Of a stretch of DNA of 15,000 bases, positions 1 to 4,980 are shown piece after piece (position 1 is the first letter of the stretch; each line of letters begins with the position of its first letter). A program made the translations under genes and the position numbers. The notes under the pieces are model-generated. The model was not told the origin of the DNA. It did no database searches and saw only the letters and a list, made by a program, of their open reading frames with translations. Location of the stretch: assembly GCA_964629645.1 (NCBI GenBank), contig CAZVSU010000065.1, positions 1 through 15,000 of the forward strand. Direction: 5' to 3'. Source of the stretch: JAAKFL01 sp964629645. GTDB taxonomy: Bacteria; Chlamydiota; Chlamydiia; Chlamydiales; SLFE01.

Positions 1-61
1 CTGATGGGCACCGGGGCTCGCCGGGCACTGTCGCCTCGCCTGATGGGCACCGGGGCTCGCC
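1..61. repeat. 39-bp tandem repeat, two partial copies
   Basis: A 22-bp string beginning CTGATGGGCACCGGGG occurs at 1-22 and again, identical, at 40-61, giving a 39-bp period. The window starts inside or at the edge of the array, so more copies may lie to the left. The period is a multiple of three, so the repeat could come from a coding region, but no recognisable protein is encoded here. The second copy runs directly into the long palindrome at 58-117. Confidence 0.8.
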
Positions 62-117
62 TGGGCGTTTTCCCCTGTGGGTTGCGTACACAACCCACAG
101 GGGAAAACGCCCAGGCG
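58..117. repeat. 60-bp near-perfect palindrome
   Basis: Arms 58-84 and 91-117 are perfect 27-bp reverse complements. The centre 85-90 is CGTACA, in which 86-89 (GTAC) is again self-complementary, so only one of 30 base pairs (85/90) is mismatched. Each arm includes GGGCGTTTTCCCCTGTGGG or its complement. Seen directly: the symmetry. Inference: it may be a bidirectional terminator, a replication or resolution site, a protelomere-like site, or a fold-back assembly artefact. No T-run follows on either strand, which argues against a simple intrinsic terminator. Confidence 0.9.
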
Positions 118-349
118 CAAGGCAAGCGGCCGCCAAGATGCGGCAGGCTGTCGCACGGCCCGCAAATGGCCACAGATGACCACACAGAGGCAACAGGCAA
201 TTCGGCTATGGCAGCACCGAACACAGGCTGAAGGCCATCCAGCGGCCCGGAAATCGTCAGCACGGGGCGGCCTAGGCCATAAGGCACAGGCAAGGTGACA
301 GGCGCGGCGGCTGGCAAGCTAAGTGTTTACGTTCTGTTCTTCTAACTAC
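118..349. other. GC-rich stretch with no supported gene
   Basis: Short open frames cross this stretch on the plus strand, but none has a convincing ribosome binding site or recognisable protein. It holds a perfect 10-bp palindrome GGCCTAGGCC near 269 and several CAGGCAA-like words, nothing more that I can interpret. Together with 1-117 it forms the downstream flank of the minus-strand operon. Confidence 0.5.
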
Positions 350-379
350 GGAAAGTGTGACATTTCTGCCACACTTTCC
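350..379. terminator. Hairpin downstream of the minus-strand operon
   Basis: GGAAAGTGTG (350-359) pairs perfectly with CACACTTTCC (370-379). After one A/C mismatch, two further pairs (CA with TG) shorten the loop to TTTC, giving a stem of 13 positions with one mismatch. It begins 13 bases beyond the stop codon of the minus-strand gene ending at 392, the usual place for a terminator. No clear U-run follows on either strand, so it could equally protect the 3' end or bind a dimeric protein. Confidence 0.5.
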
Positions 380-391
380 TCGTTGTCTCGG

Positions 392-1300
392 CTAGCCGGC
401 GTATTCGTCAAGTATCTTTTGAACAAAGCCGGTGGGGTTGTCTTTCATGGCAATGCTGTTTTCATCAAACGGGCGATAGGACGGAAGGTAAAGCACTTCA
501 GAATTAAGCTCTTTAGCGCACCATGCTTTAATTTGCGTGTAGTTATAAAGCGGAATGTGGGTTGCCGGCGAACGTAAGGCCGCTGTGAGCCCCTGCTTTT
601 CCTCAGCCATATGCGAGCACACACTGTGGTTAATGATGTTCGCGAAGTGCAGCGTGCGGCGATACCACGTCGAACCAATCAACGCCGCCAGTTGTTGCAG
701 ATTGACCGGCGCGGTAGGTAAGCGAACAAGCAACGCCTCAGCGCGATTACGGTCCGTAGTGTGCTGAAACAGCGTGTAAACTTGCACGGGCCGCGCTTGC
801 GACAGCAACATGCAGCACGCGGCTTGCACGGCGCCCGTGCTTTCCAAAATATCGGCAGAAGTCATAACGCTGGGCGTGATTTCCACCACGATGCTCAGCG
901 GCGACACGTTGCTTTTGCTTTTCTCCCGGACAACGAATTGGTTTGGAGTGCCAACGATGCGCCGCACAGGATGGACACGGCCACCGGCAGGAGCATGGCG
1001 ACGGCGCGTCTTCGGGGCTTGGACGTTGTCAGCCTTCAGCGCCTTTCTGATGCTATCTGCCCGGTCTCGAAAGCGCCCCGGCGGATCATAGCAAAGCGCC
1101 GACGCTTCGCGAACGTCCCGTACGTCCGTTTCGGCGCCATCGCAACGCAAAAGCATTTGGAACGCGCGCTCGTGCGGCAAGCGGTCCCGCTCGGCATCGT
1201 TATTGCACAACTTGCGCAGCACGTCCGGGGCGACACGCGCGGTACGCACTAGGTCAGCTAGTGCGATTGTGCGGCCGGTGGGGGGTTTGGTCTGATACAT
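392..1300 (-). CDS. von Willebrand A-like partner of the phage MoxR-type ATPase
   Basis: 302 aa, last gene of the minus-strand operon, 57 bases after the ATPase gene; a modest GGATGG lies 7 bases before the ATG. The N-terminal 130 residues are basic and unrecognised. Residues about 134-230 start with a hydrophobic strand SIVVEIT, followed by helical segments (VQAACCMLLSQA) and YTLFQH. This resembles phage proteins of the DUF7192 type and a degenerate vWA Rossmann core. The MIDAS motif DxSxS, which binds metal in true vWA domains, appears here at best as E140-I-T142-P-S144. Known of the families: MoxR-type AAA ATPases are commonly encoded beside vWA proteins and act together in remodelling partners or inserting cofactors. 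Its position next to such an ATPase supports this reading. Substrate unknown. Moderate confidence in the fold, good confidence in the gene. Confidence 0.65.
   Translation of the reverse strand: MYQTKPPTGRTIALADLVRTARVAPDVLRKLCNNDAERDRLPHERAFQMLLRCDGAETDVRDVREASALCYDPPGRFRDRADSIRKALKADNVQAPKTRRRHAPAGGRVHPVRRIVGTPNQFVVREKSKSNVSPLSIVVEITPSVMTSADILESTGAVQAACCMLLSQARPVQVYTLFQHTTDRNRAEALLVRLPTAPVNLQQLAALIGSTWYRRTLHFANIINHSVCSHMAEEKQGLTAALRSPATHIPLYNYTQIKAWCAKELNSEVLYLPSYRPFDENSIAMKDNPTGFVQKILDEYAG
1201..1221. promoter_or_regulatory. Degenerate match to the dispersed palindrome
   Basis: TATTGCACAA, spacer C, then TTGCGCAGCA. The left half equals the complement of the right half of the copy at 4145-4166, and the other half differs by one base from the left half of the copy at 8422-8444. 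Only 7 of 10 half-site positions are self-complementary, so chance or coding constraint (it encodes RKLCNN in the minus-strand gene) cannot be excluded. Confidence 0.25.
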
Positions 1301-1357
1301 GGTAAGCCATCCAGTTAGAGGGGCGGCGCGGGCCGAAGCCCGCGCCAGATGGTGAAG

Positions 1358-2657
1358 TTATGCGCTTTCCAGCGCGTCGGCAAGCGTCTTGCGCTGTTCA
1401 GTGTCCAACGCTGCCCGGTACGTGTATTCGCAAACATCTGCCGCTGAAAAGCCGGCACCCAAAAGGTGCGCCCCGGCAATCATGGTACGCAAATCTGCAA
1501 TCGGGCCAAGTCCTACCTTGATTGCGGCAGTCCGCACACGCTGACAGTGCTGAACCCATTTGCGCGAGTAGCCGCTGGCAGCCGCAACAGCAAGCTCCAT
1601 TTCCTCGTCATATCCCCATGGCAGCTTGATTGCGAAGCGCGAAAGCGTGGATTGATCCAACTTTTCGCGGGTGTTGTATTCGTGATCGGCACCCTGCCCG
1701 AAAGTATTGGCGGCGCCAACGCAGACAAAATCAGGATGACGGCGTTTCATCTCGCCGGTAGGCAAGTAAATCAGGTCGGACGAAAGAGGGATATTGAGTG
1801 CCACAAGTGCGGCGGGTGCGTAGCTGTCGAGTTCGTCGAGCAAAATGACGCCGCCGTTTGTGTATGCGTCGACAAACGCAGTAGAAACGTACCTGTCACC
1901 GTTCGTAAAGCCAAGCAAGTCGAAGCCTTCAAGCGCCGTACCTTGCGCGGCGAAAGACAAGCCCATCCGTTCAGCGGCAGCCCGGACGGCGCTTGTCTTG
2001 CCGGTAGCTGCCGGCCCGACCAAAAGGATATTGAGCCCGGTCCCGCGCCCGGCCTGAATGGCAGATAACAACTTATTGAACATGTGGTGATGTGTCGGTT
2101 CACGCTNNNNNNNNNNNNNNNNNNNNNNNNNNNNNNNNNNNNNNNNNNNNNNNNNNNNNNNNNNNNNNNNNNNNNNNNNNNNNNNNNNNNNNNNNNNNNN
2201 NNNNNNCCACCGGCTCACGCTCCACCGGCTCACGCTCCACCGGCTCACGCTCCACCGGCTCACGCTCCACCGGCTCGCGACGCGGCTGCGGCGTGAAGGT
2301 GGGCGCGGTACGCTCCATGGTGTCGCGGCGCGGGTCCCTGTGTTGCGGTACGGTATCCATGTCGCTGAAGGGATCGCCATCGTTCTGCGGGGGCGGCGTG
2401 TCGCGCGAGGGGCGCGACGGCGCGGGGGGATCGTTGCGACGATCGTCCAACTCGCGGCGCATGGCGGCGAGCACGTCGCGCAGGTCAAAGCCCATGGCAA
2501 CGACCGCTTGCTGGATCGCAACACTGTTGCCCGCAAAGTCCCGCGTAGTGATGCCGTAGCGGGCGCGGTAGTCTCGCCATTCGGGACGCTTGACGACCCA
2601 ACGCCGCAAAGCATCGCGCTCCGCGTTCGACAGTTTGGCAAATTTCGTGACCGGCAT
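1358..2657 (-). CDS. MoxR/AAA_5-type ATPase with pentapeptide-repeat linker, interrupted by assembly gap
   Basis: The gene starts at the ATG 2655-2657 (AAGGA 8 bases upstream) and ends at 1358. An N-terminal region of about 75 residues (begins MPVTKFAKLSNAERDAL) is followed by a Pro/Arg/Asp-rich linker and tandem EREPV pentapeptides. After the N gap the frame resumes with EPT-HHH-MFNK and a complete AAA+ core: Walker A GPAATGKTS, Walker B VILLDELD, sensor-1-like GAANT, and an SRF arginine-finger candidate in LDQSTLSRF. The family is ATP-driven remodelling enzymes of the MoxR/CbbQ/dynein-related type. The 100-N filler is not a multiple of three, so literal translation through it breaks the frame. 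Repeat phase on both sides shows that any true gap of a multiple of 15 bp, including zero, restores one frame. Forms an operon with the downstream vWA-like gene. Confidence 0.8.
2107..2206. other. 100-N assembly gap
   Basis: Exactly 100 consecutive N, the conventional filler for a gap of unknown size. It falls inside a 15-bp tandem repeat, a usual cause of short-read assembly breaks. Real length is unknown. Confidence 0.98.
2207..2281. repeat. 15-bp tandem repeat encoding EREPV pentapeptides
   Basis: Four identical copies of CCACCGGCTCACGCT (2207-2266) and a fifth that diverges at its end. The left edge of the gap ends in a degenerate copy (CGGTTCACGCT up to 2106), so the array continues through the gap. 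On the minus strand each unit encodes E-R-E-P-V in the linker between the N-terminal region and the AAA+ core of the ATPase. The alternating charge and regular Pro suggest an extended, stiff spacer; copy number may vary between isolates. Confidence 0.92.
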
Positions 2658-2702
2658 TTTACTTGTCCTTGTCTTGATTGTTGTGCGTTAGGTGGCGGAT
2701 GT

Positions 2703-3101
2703 TCAGACGGCGGCAGGCGCCGGGGCGCCAGCAACCGCGCGCGGTGTAAAGGTGACAATAACGTCACAATCTCGTGGTCCGGTATAGGCAAGCGCGATGT
2801 GCGCGGCGCGCCAGTGGTACGCATCCGGGTTGCGGCGGGTGCGGTCGTTCATCGTGGCGATAGCCAAGGCGACCGCATCATGTGCGAGCGTTTCCCAGTT
2901 CGGGCAGCCGTCGATGTCGTTGAGGTGCCAGCGCGTCACTCCACCGTCGCGGCCAAACCTCCACAAGGCGACGATACGGGCGGGCTTGCGCGGGGTGGGC
3001 GGCAGCGTCCTCAGGATGATACAGTGGGCTGGCTCGACCTCATCCACAGTGGGGACGAGGTGGTGGGCGAGCGCCGGGCGGGGCGACTTTTTCTCAGGCA
3101 T
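2703..3101 (-). CDS. Unknown protein, first gene of the minus-strand operon
   Basis: 132 aa. The frame is open further upstream, but the ATG at 3099-3101 is chosen because GAAAGG lies 9 bases before it and because the extension would run through the dispersed palindrome at 3134-3155. The protein starts MPEKKSPRPALAHHLVPTVD. It has a central Trp/His-containing stretch (VALWRFGRDGGVTRWHLND), a helix DAVALAIATMNDRTRRN and an Ala/Pro-rich tail. No signal peptide or membrane segment, and I do not recognise the family. It lies 45 bases before the ATPase gene and is probably co-transcribed with it. The palindrome just upstream makes it the likely regulated first gene of this operon. Confidence 0.7.
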   Translation of the reverse strand: MPEKKSPRPALAHHLVPTVDEVEPAHCIILRTLPPTPRKPARIVALWRFGRDGGVTRWHLNDIDGCPNWETLAHDAVALAIATMNDRTRRNPDAYHWRAAHIALAYTGPRDCDVIVTFTPRAVAGAPAPAAV

Positions 3102-3133
3102 ATCAGTCAACCTTTCAGGTAGCGGTGCCGGCC

Positions 3134-3155
3134 CAATGCACAATTTGTGCAGTAG
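3134..3155 (-). promoter_or_regulatory. Dispersed palindrome copy 1, upstream of the minus-strand operon
   Basis: Read on the minus strand: CTACTGCACAA, spacer A, TTGTGCATTG. The inner seven positions of each arm (TGCACAA and TTGTGCA) are perfectly symmetric. It ends 32 bases before the ATG at 3101, between any promoter and the gene, a position suited to an operator. I see no good -10/-35 pair directly beside it. Confidence 0.75.
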
Positions 3156-3270
3156 CAGGCAACAGGGATACCCCCTCATGGCACGGATCGCGACGCCGGG
3201 TCAACTGCTAAAATCCACTAAATCGACAACTCCAACACCCGCGTGCCTATCCGCATGGAGGCGCCCCTGC

Positions 3271-3376
3271 CCGCTCGCGTGCGCGCGCTCGTGCGTACGC
3301 GCGTGCGCGCGCCCCGGCGTGCGCATTATGCGCGCGCTCGCGTGTGTGCCCCGCGTGCGTGGTGCGCGTGTGTGTC
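3271..3376. repeat. Alternating purine-pyrimidine GC/GT tract
   Basis: Most of this stretch is runs of GCGCGC, GTGCGC and GTGTGT with short interruptions, including an internal GCGCAT-T-ATGCGC palindrome near 3320. Such alternation favours Z-DNA under negative supercoiling. No coding signal. Confidence 0.6.
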
Positions 3377-3398
3377 CACATGCGTCCGCATGAGCGCG

Positions 3399-3415
3399 CT
3401 CCCCCTTCGGGGGAG
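3399..3415. terminator. Very GC-rich hairpin
   Basis: CTCCCCC (3399-3405) pairs perfectly with GGGGGAG (3409-3415) around a TTC loop. No U-run follows on either strand. It lies in the divergent region well upstream of either operon, so its function is open: it could end antisense or stray transcription or simply be a structural element. Confidence 0.4.
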
Positions 3416-3469
3416 GGAGGGGGCGTCTTACGCCGCCCGCCGCGCCCTAGAGTTGCATTAAGTAAGATG

Positions 3470-3553
3470 AGCGCGCGCCCCTAATCACGCGGCGACCCTA
3501 CACTCCGCTTGGGGCTCCGCTACGTGCCTGCCTCGCGATAGGGGGCGCGCGCT
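3470..3553. repeat. 12-bp perfect inverted repeat with 60-bp loop
   Basis: AGCGCGCGCCCC at 3470-3481 and its exact reverse complement at 3542-3553. The enclosed 60 bp include CTCCGCTTGGGGCTCCGC, itself partly repetitive. The right arm is next to the iteron array at 3577. Confidence 0.7.
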
Positions 3554-3576
3554 GTAGTTAAGCCATGAGTTAGATG

Positions 3577-3690
3577 ACAGTCACCACGCCGGACCAGTCA
3601 CCACGCCGGGCCAGTCACCCGGGCCAGTCACCCGGGCCAGTCACCCGGGCCAGTCACCCGGACCAGTCACCACGCCGGACCAGTCACAAG
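3577..3690. repeat. Iteron array, eight CAGTCAC copies
   Basis: Eight copies of CAGTCAC start at 3578, 3595, 3612, 3625, 3638, 3651, 3664 and 3681. Four central units are identical 13-mers (GCCAGTCACCCGG); the flanking units are 17-bp versions with CACCACGCCGG. All are in direct orientation. Direct iterons in a divergent non-coding region suggest binding of a replication initiator or another oligomerising protein. They are far too short, and lack spacers, for CRISPR. Confidence 0.85.
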
Positions 3691-3700
3691 TTGATAGTTA

Positions 3701-3716
3701 CCGAACGGTCGTTCGG
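3701..3716. promoter_or_regulatory. Operator-like palindrome
   Basis: CCGAACG, spacer GT, CGTTCGG: perfect 7-bp arms in a 16-bp site. Size and centre resemble operators bound by dimeric helix-turn-helix repressors such as the TetR family. No regulator gene is in the window, so the binding protein is unknown. Confidence 0.5.
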
Positions 3717-3809
3717 ATCGACGCCTAACCGTTTGGCAGTCAAAGTTGCGAGTGCCAAGTCAAGTGTTCCAGCGGGCGAGAGCTACGGCGCCAAGTCACT
3801 GCGCAGTTG

Positions 3810-3880
3810 TAAGTTAATAGTTACAAGTCAAACTAATGGTGTGTTGAAGTCTTCGCCAGTAACTTGTAACTGATAACTTG
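3810..3880. repeat. Imperfect 19-bp inverted repeat
   Basis: 3810-3828 and the reverse complement of 3862-3880 match at 16 of 19 positions, including an unbroken AGTTACAAGT with ACTTGTAACT. A related direct copy (CAAGTTGATAGTTAC) lies at 3687-3701, touching the operator-like palindrome. The three copies share AAGTT, a 3-bp variable part and AGTTAC. Confidence 0.7.
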
Positions 3881-4002
3881 CAAACCGTGCGACTTTGACT
3901 TTAACTTTACTAGGTGCCTGCCCATCATTAGTTGACTTTACTTGATGACCCCCCCGGCCGGGGTTCGATTTCCGGTAGCCAAAATGCACGCCCCGTGTGG
4001 GT

Positions 4003-4095
4003 GTTTGGTGGTTGTTTTCTAAAAATTTTCTAAAGGTTTGGAGGTTGTTTTCTAAAAATTTTGTGAGTGTTTGAAGATTGTTTTCTAAAAATTTT
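4003..4095. repeat. Three 33-bp AT-rich direct repeats
   Basis: Copies start at 4003, 4036 and 4069, exactly 33 bp apart. Each holds GTTTG, then GGTTG or GATTG, then the constant TTTTCTAAAAATTTT, followed by a few variable bases; further AAAAATTTT words follow to about 4115. A TTTTTAGAAAAC frame on the minus strand is open through the array, but has no good start. Placed about 150 bp before the small terminase gene, the array may be an AT-rich unwinding element or part of a packaging site. Confidence 0.85.
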
Positions 4096-4144
4096 CCGGC
4101 AAAAATTTTGTAAAAATTCCGACTTAAATTTTTTTGGCCGATGC

Positions 4145-4166
4145 TACTGCACAATTTTGTGCAATA
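4145..4166. promoter_or_regulatory. Dispersed palindrome copy 2, upstream of the terminase genes
   Basis: TACTGCACAA, spacer TT, TTGTGCAATA: 9 of 10 half-site positions are symmetric. It lies 29 bp upstream of the -35 box of the terminase promoter, a position that suits an activator or an upstream-bound repressor better than a blocking operator. Confidence 0.75.
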
Positions 4167-4195
4167 AAATTCTCAAAATAAACTTGGAGATCGTG

Positions 4196-4224
4196 TTGAC
4201 ATGTATCGTAGTAAGTAGTATATA
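4196..4224 (+). promoter_or_regulatory. Strong sigma70-type promoter for the terminase genes
   Basis: TTGACA (4196-4201, perfect consensus -35), 17-bp spacer, TATATA (4219-4224). TATAGT at 4221-4226 is an alternative -10. Start of transcription is expected near 4231, about 28 bases before the ATG at 4259. The match to the bacterial consensus implies use of host RNA polymerase. Confidence 0.75.
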
Positions 4225-4258
4225 GTAATTAGGTAATAAGGCAAAAGGGGGCAAGGCG

Positions 4259-4975
4259 ATGACTTACGCGCCGGAGCCTGTGGACAAATTCGATCACCGC
4301 AAGTTTCTCGCGCAGGCGCGTGAACGCGACGAGCTTGCGCCCGAAATCCAGACCCAAGTTGAAGTCTACAACAGTACCCCCAAGCATGTGCAGGAGTTCA
4401 TTGAAGACGCAGACAAAGTTGATGAGCAACTTACGCAAATGATGGAAGCACGCGGCGTCCGTAAAGAGGACGCTTTGCAGGCGCGGTTCGACATGCCGGT
4501 AGTAGTACAGGCAATGCTTAAACGCGCCGGCAAGGTGGCGGCTGCGCGGCTTCTGCAACTGATCGAAAGCGAAGACTTCGATAAGCTGAGCATCAAGAGC
4601 AAGCTGGAAGTTATCAAGCTCGCCATGGATCAGGCGTATGGTAAAGCCGATAGCTCTACGCAGTACGCCATCGCGTCTATGAAGGCGGCAAAAGATGATC
4701 GTGAGCGCGTGGATGGGGATATGACCAACCGCAACTCGCTTCACGATGACTTGTCCAAGATCGAAGGTTGGACGCCGCCCGAACGTAAGTACGGCAAACG
4801 CGCAACTCGTGACGGCGCATCGAATACTGATGTGAAGGCGAAAGACGATAAAAAGAGGTTGGCACGGGACGAAGTTAACTCTATGCGTCCCTCGAACGGA
4901 GATAACGTAGTTGACTTGTACACAAAAGCTAGGGACAGTGTTGTCCCCAAGCTTCGCGATGCAGTTAACGGGTAA
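4259..4975 (+). CDS. terS: Probable terminase small subunit
   Basis: 238 aa, starting at the ATG behind a purine-rich AAGGGGGCAAGG leader. Small terminase subunits bind the packaging site as a ring, stimulate the large-subunit motor and pass it the DNA. The call rests mainly on position: it is the first late gene, five bases before the large subunit. The content is also compatible. There is a helical, charged N-terminal half (about residues 40-100, with RFDMPVVVQAMLKRAG resembling the start of a DNA-binding helical domain), a helix KLEVIKLAMDQA, and a Lys/Arg/Asp-rich, probably disordered, C-terminal third. I do not identify a named family, and small subunits diverge fast. Transcribed from the promoter at 4196-4224. 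Confidence 0.65.
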   Translation: MTYAPEPVDKFDHRKFLAQARERDELAPEIQTQVEVYNSTPKHVQEFIEDADKVDEQLTQMMEARGVRKEDALQARFDMPVVVQAMLKRAGKVAAARLLQLIESEDFDKLSIKSKLEVIKLAMDQAYGKADSSTQYAIASMKAAKDDRERVDGDMTNRNSLHDDLSKIEGWTPPERKYGKRATRDGASNTDVKAKDDKKRLARDEVNSMRPSNGDNVVDLYTKARDSVVPKLRDAVNG

Positions 4976-4980
4976 CTTTG

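Larger units (their letters stand above)
3156..4195. other. Non-coding divergent region of about 1 kb, rich in repeats
   Basis: The stretch separates the minus-strand operon from the plus-strand late genes and has no supported gene. Composition changes from very GC-rich (up to about 3560) to AT-rich (from about 3990). Its repeat blocks are listed separately. A divergent, repeat-dense spacer directly before a small terminase gene is where an origin, a packaging start site (pac/cos) or a genetic switch would be expected; which of these it is cannot be told from sequence alone. Confidence 0.6.

Noticed and set aside
4..298. Two overlapping short plus-strand frames at the window start
   Set aside because: They read through a tandem repeat and a 60-bp palindrome, have no ribosome binding site and give low-complexity protein.
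1358..2824. Single 488-codon minus-strand reading through the N run
   Set aside because: Its upstream part uses the wrong frame (repeating SRWSV) because 100 N is not a multiple of three. The frame starting at 2657 has a good ribosome binding site and joins the ATPase once the filler is replaced by whole 15-bp units.
3577..3690. CRISPR array
   Set aside because: Repeats are 13-17 bp, adjoining, and without unique spacers; direct iterons are the better description.
3955..3990. Complete tRNA gene
   Set aside because: Only a T-loop-like stretch is present; position 61 equivalent is T instead of C, and no D-arm, anticodon arm or matching 5' acceptor strand is found upstream.
3828..4154. 108-codon minus-strand frame with 11-residue KFLENN repeats
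   Set aside because: It starts only at a TTG inside the dispersed palindrome, lacks a ribosome binding site, and its repeats follow from the 33-bp period being divisible by three. Its downstream part runs through other non-coding repeats.
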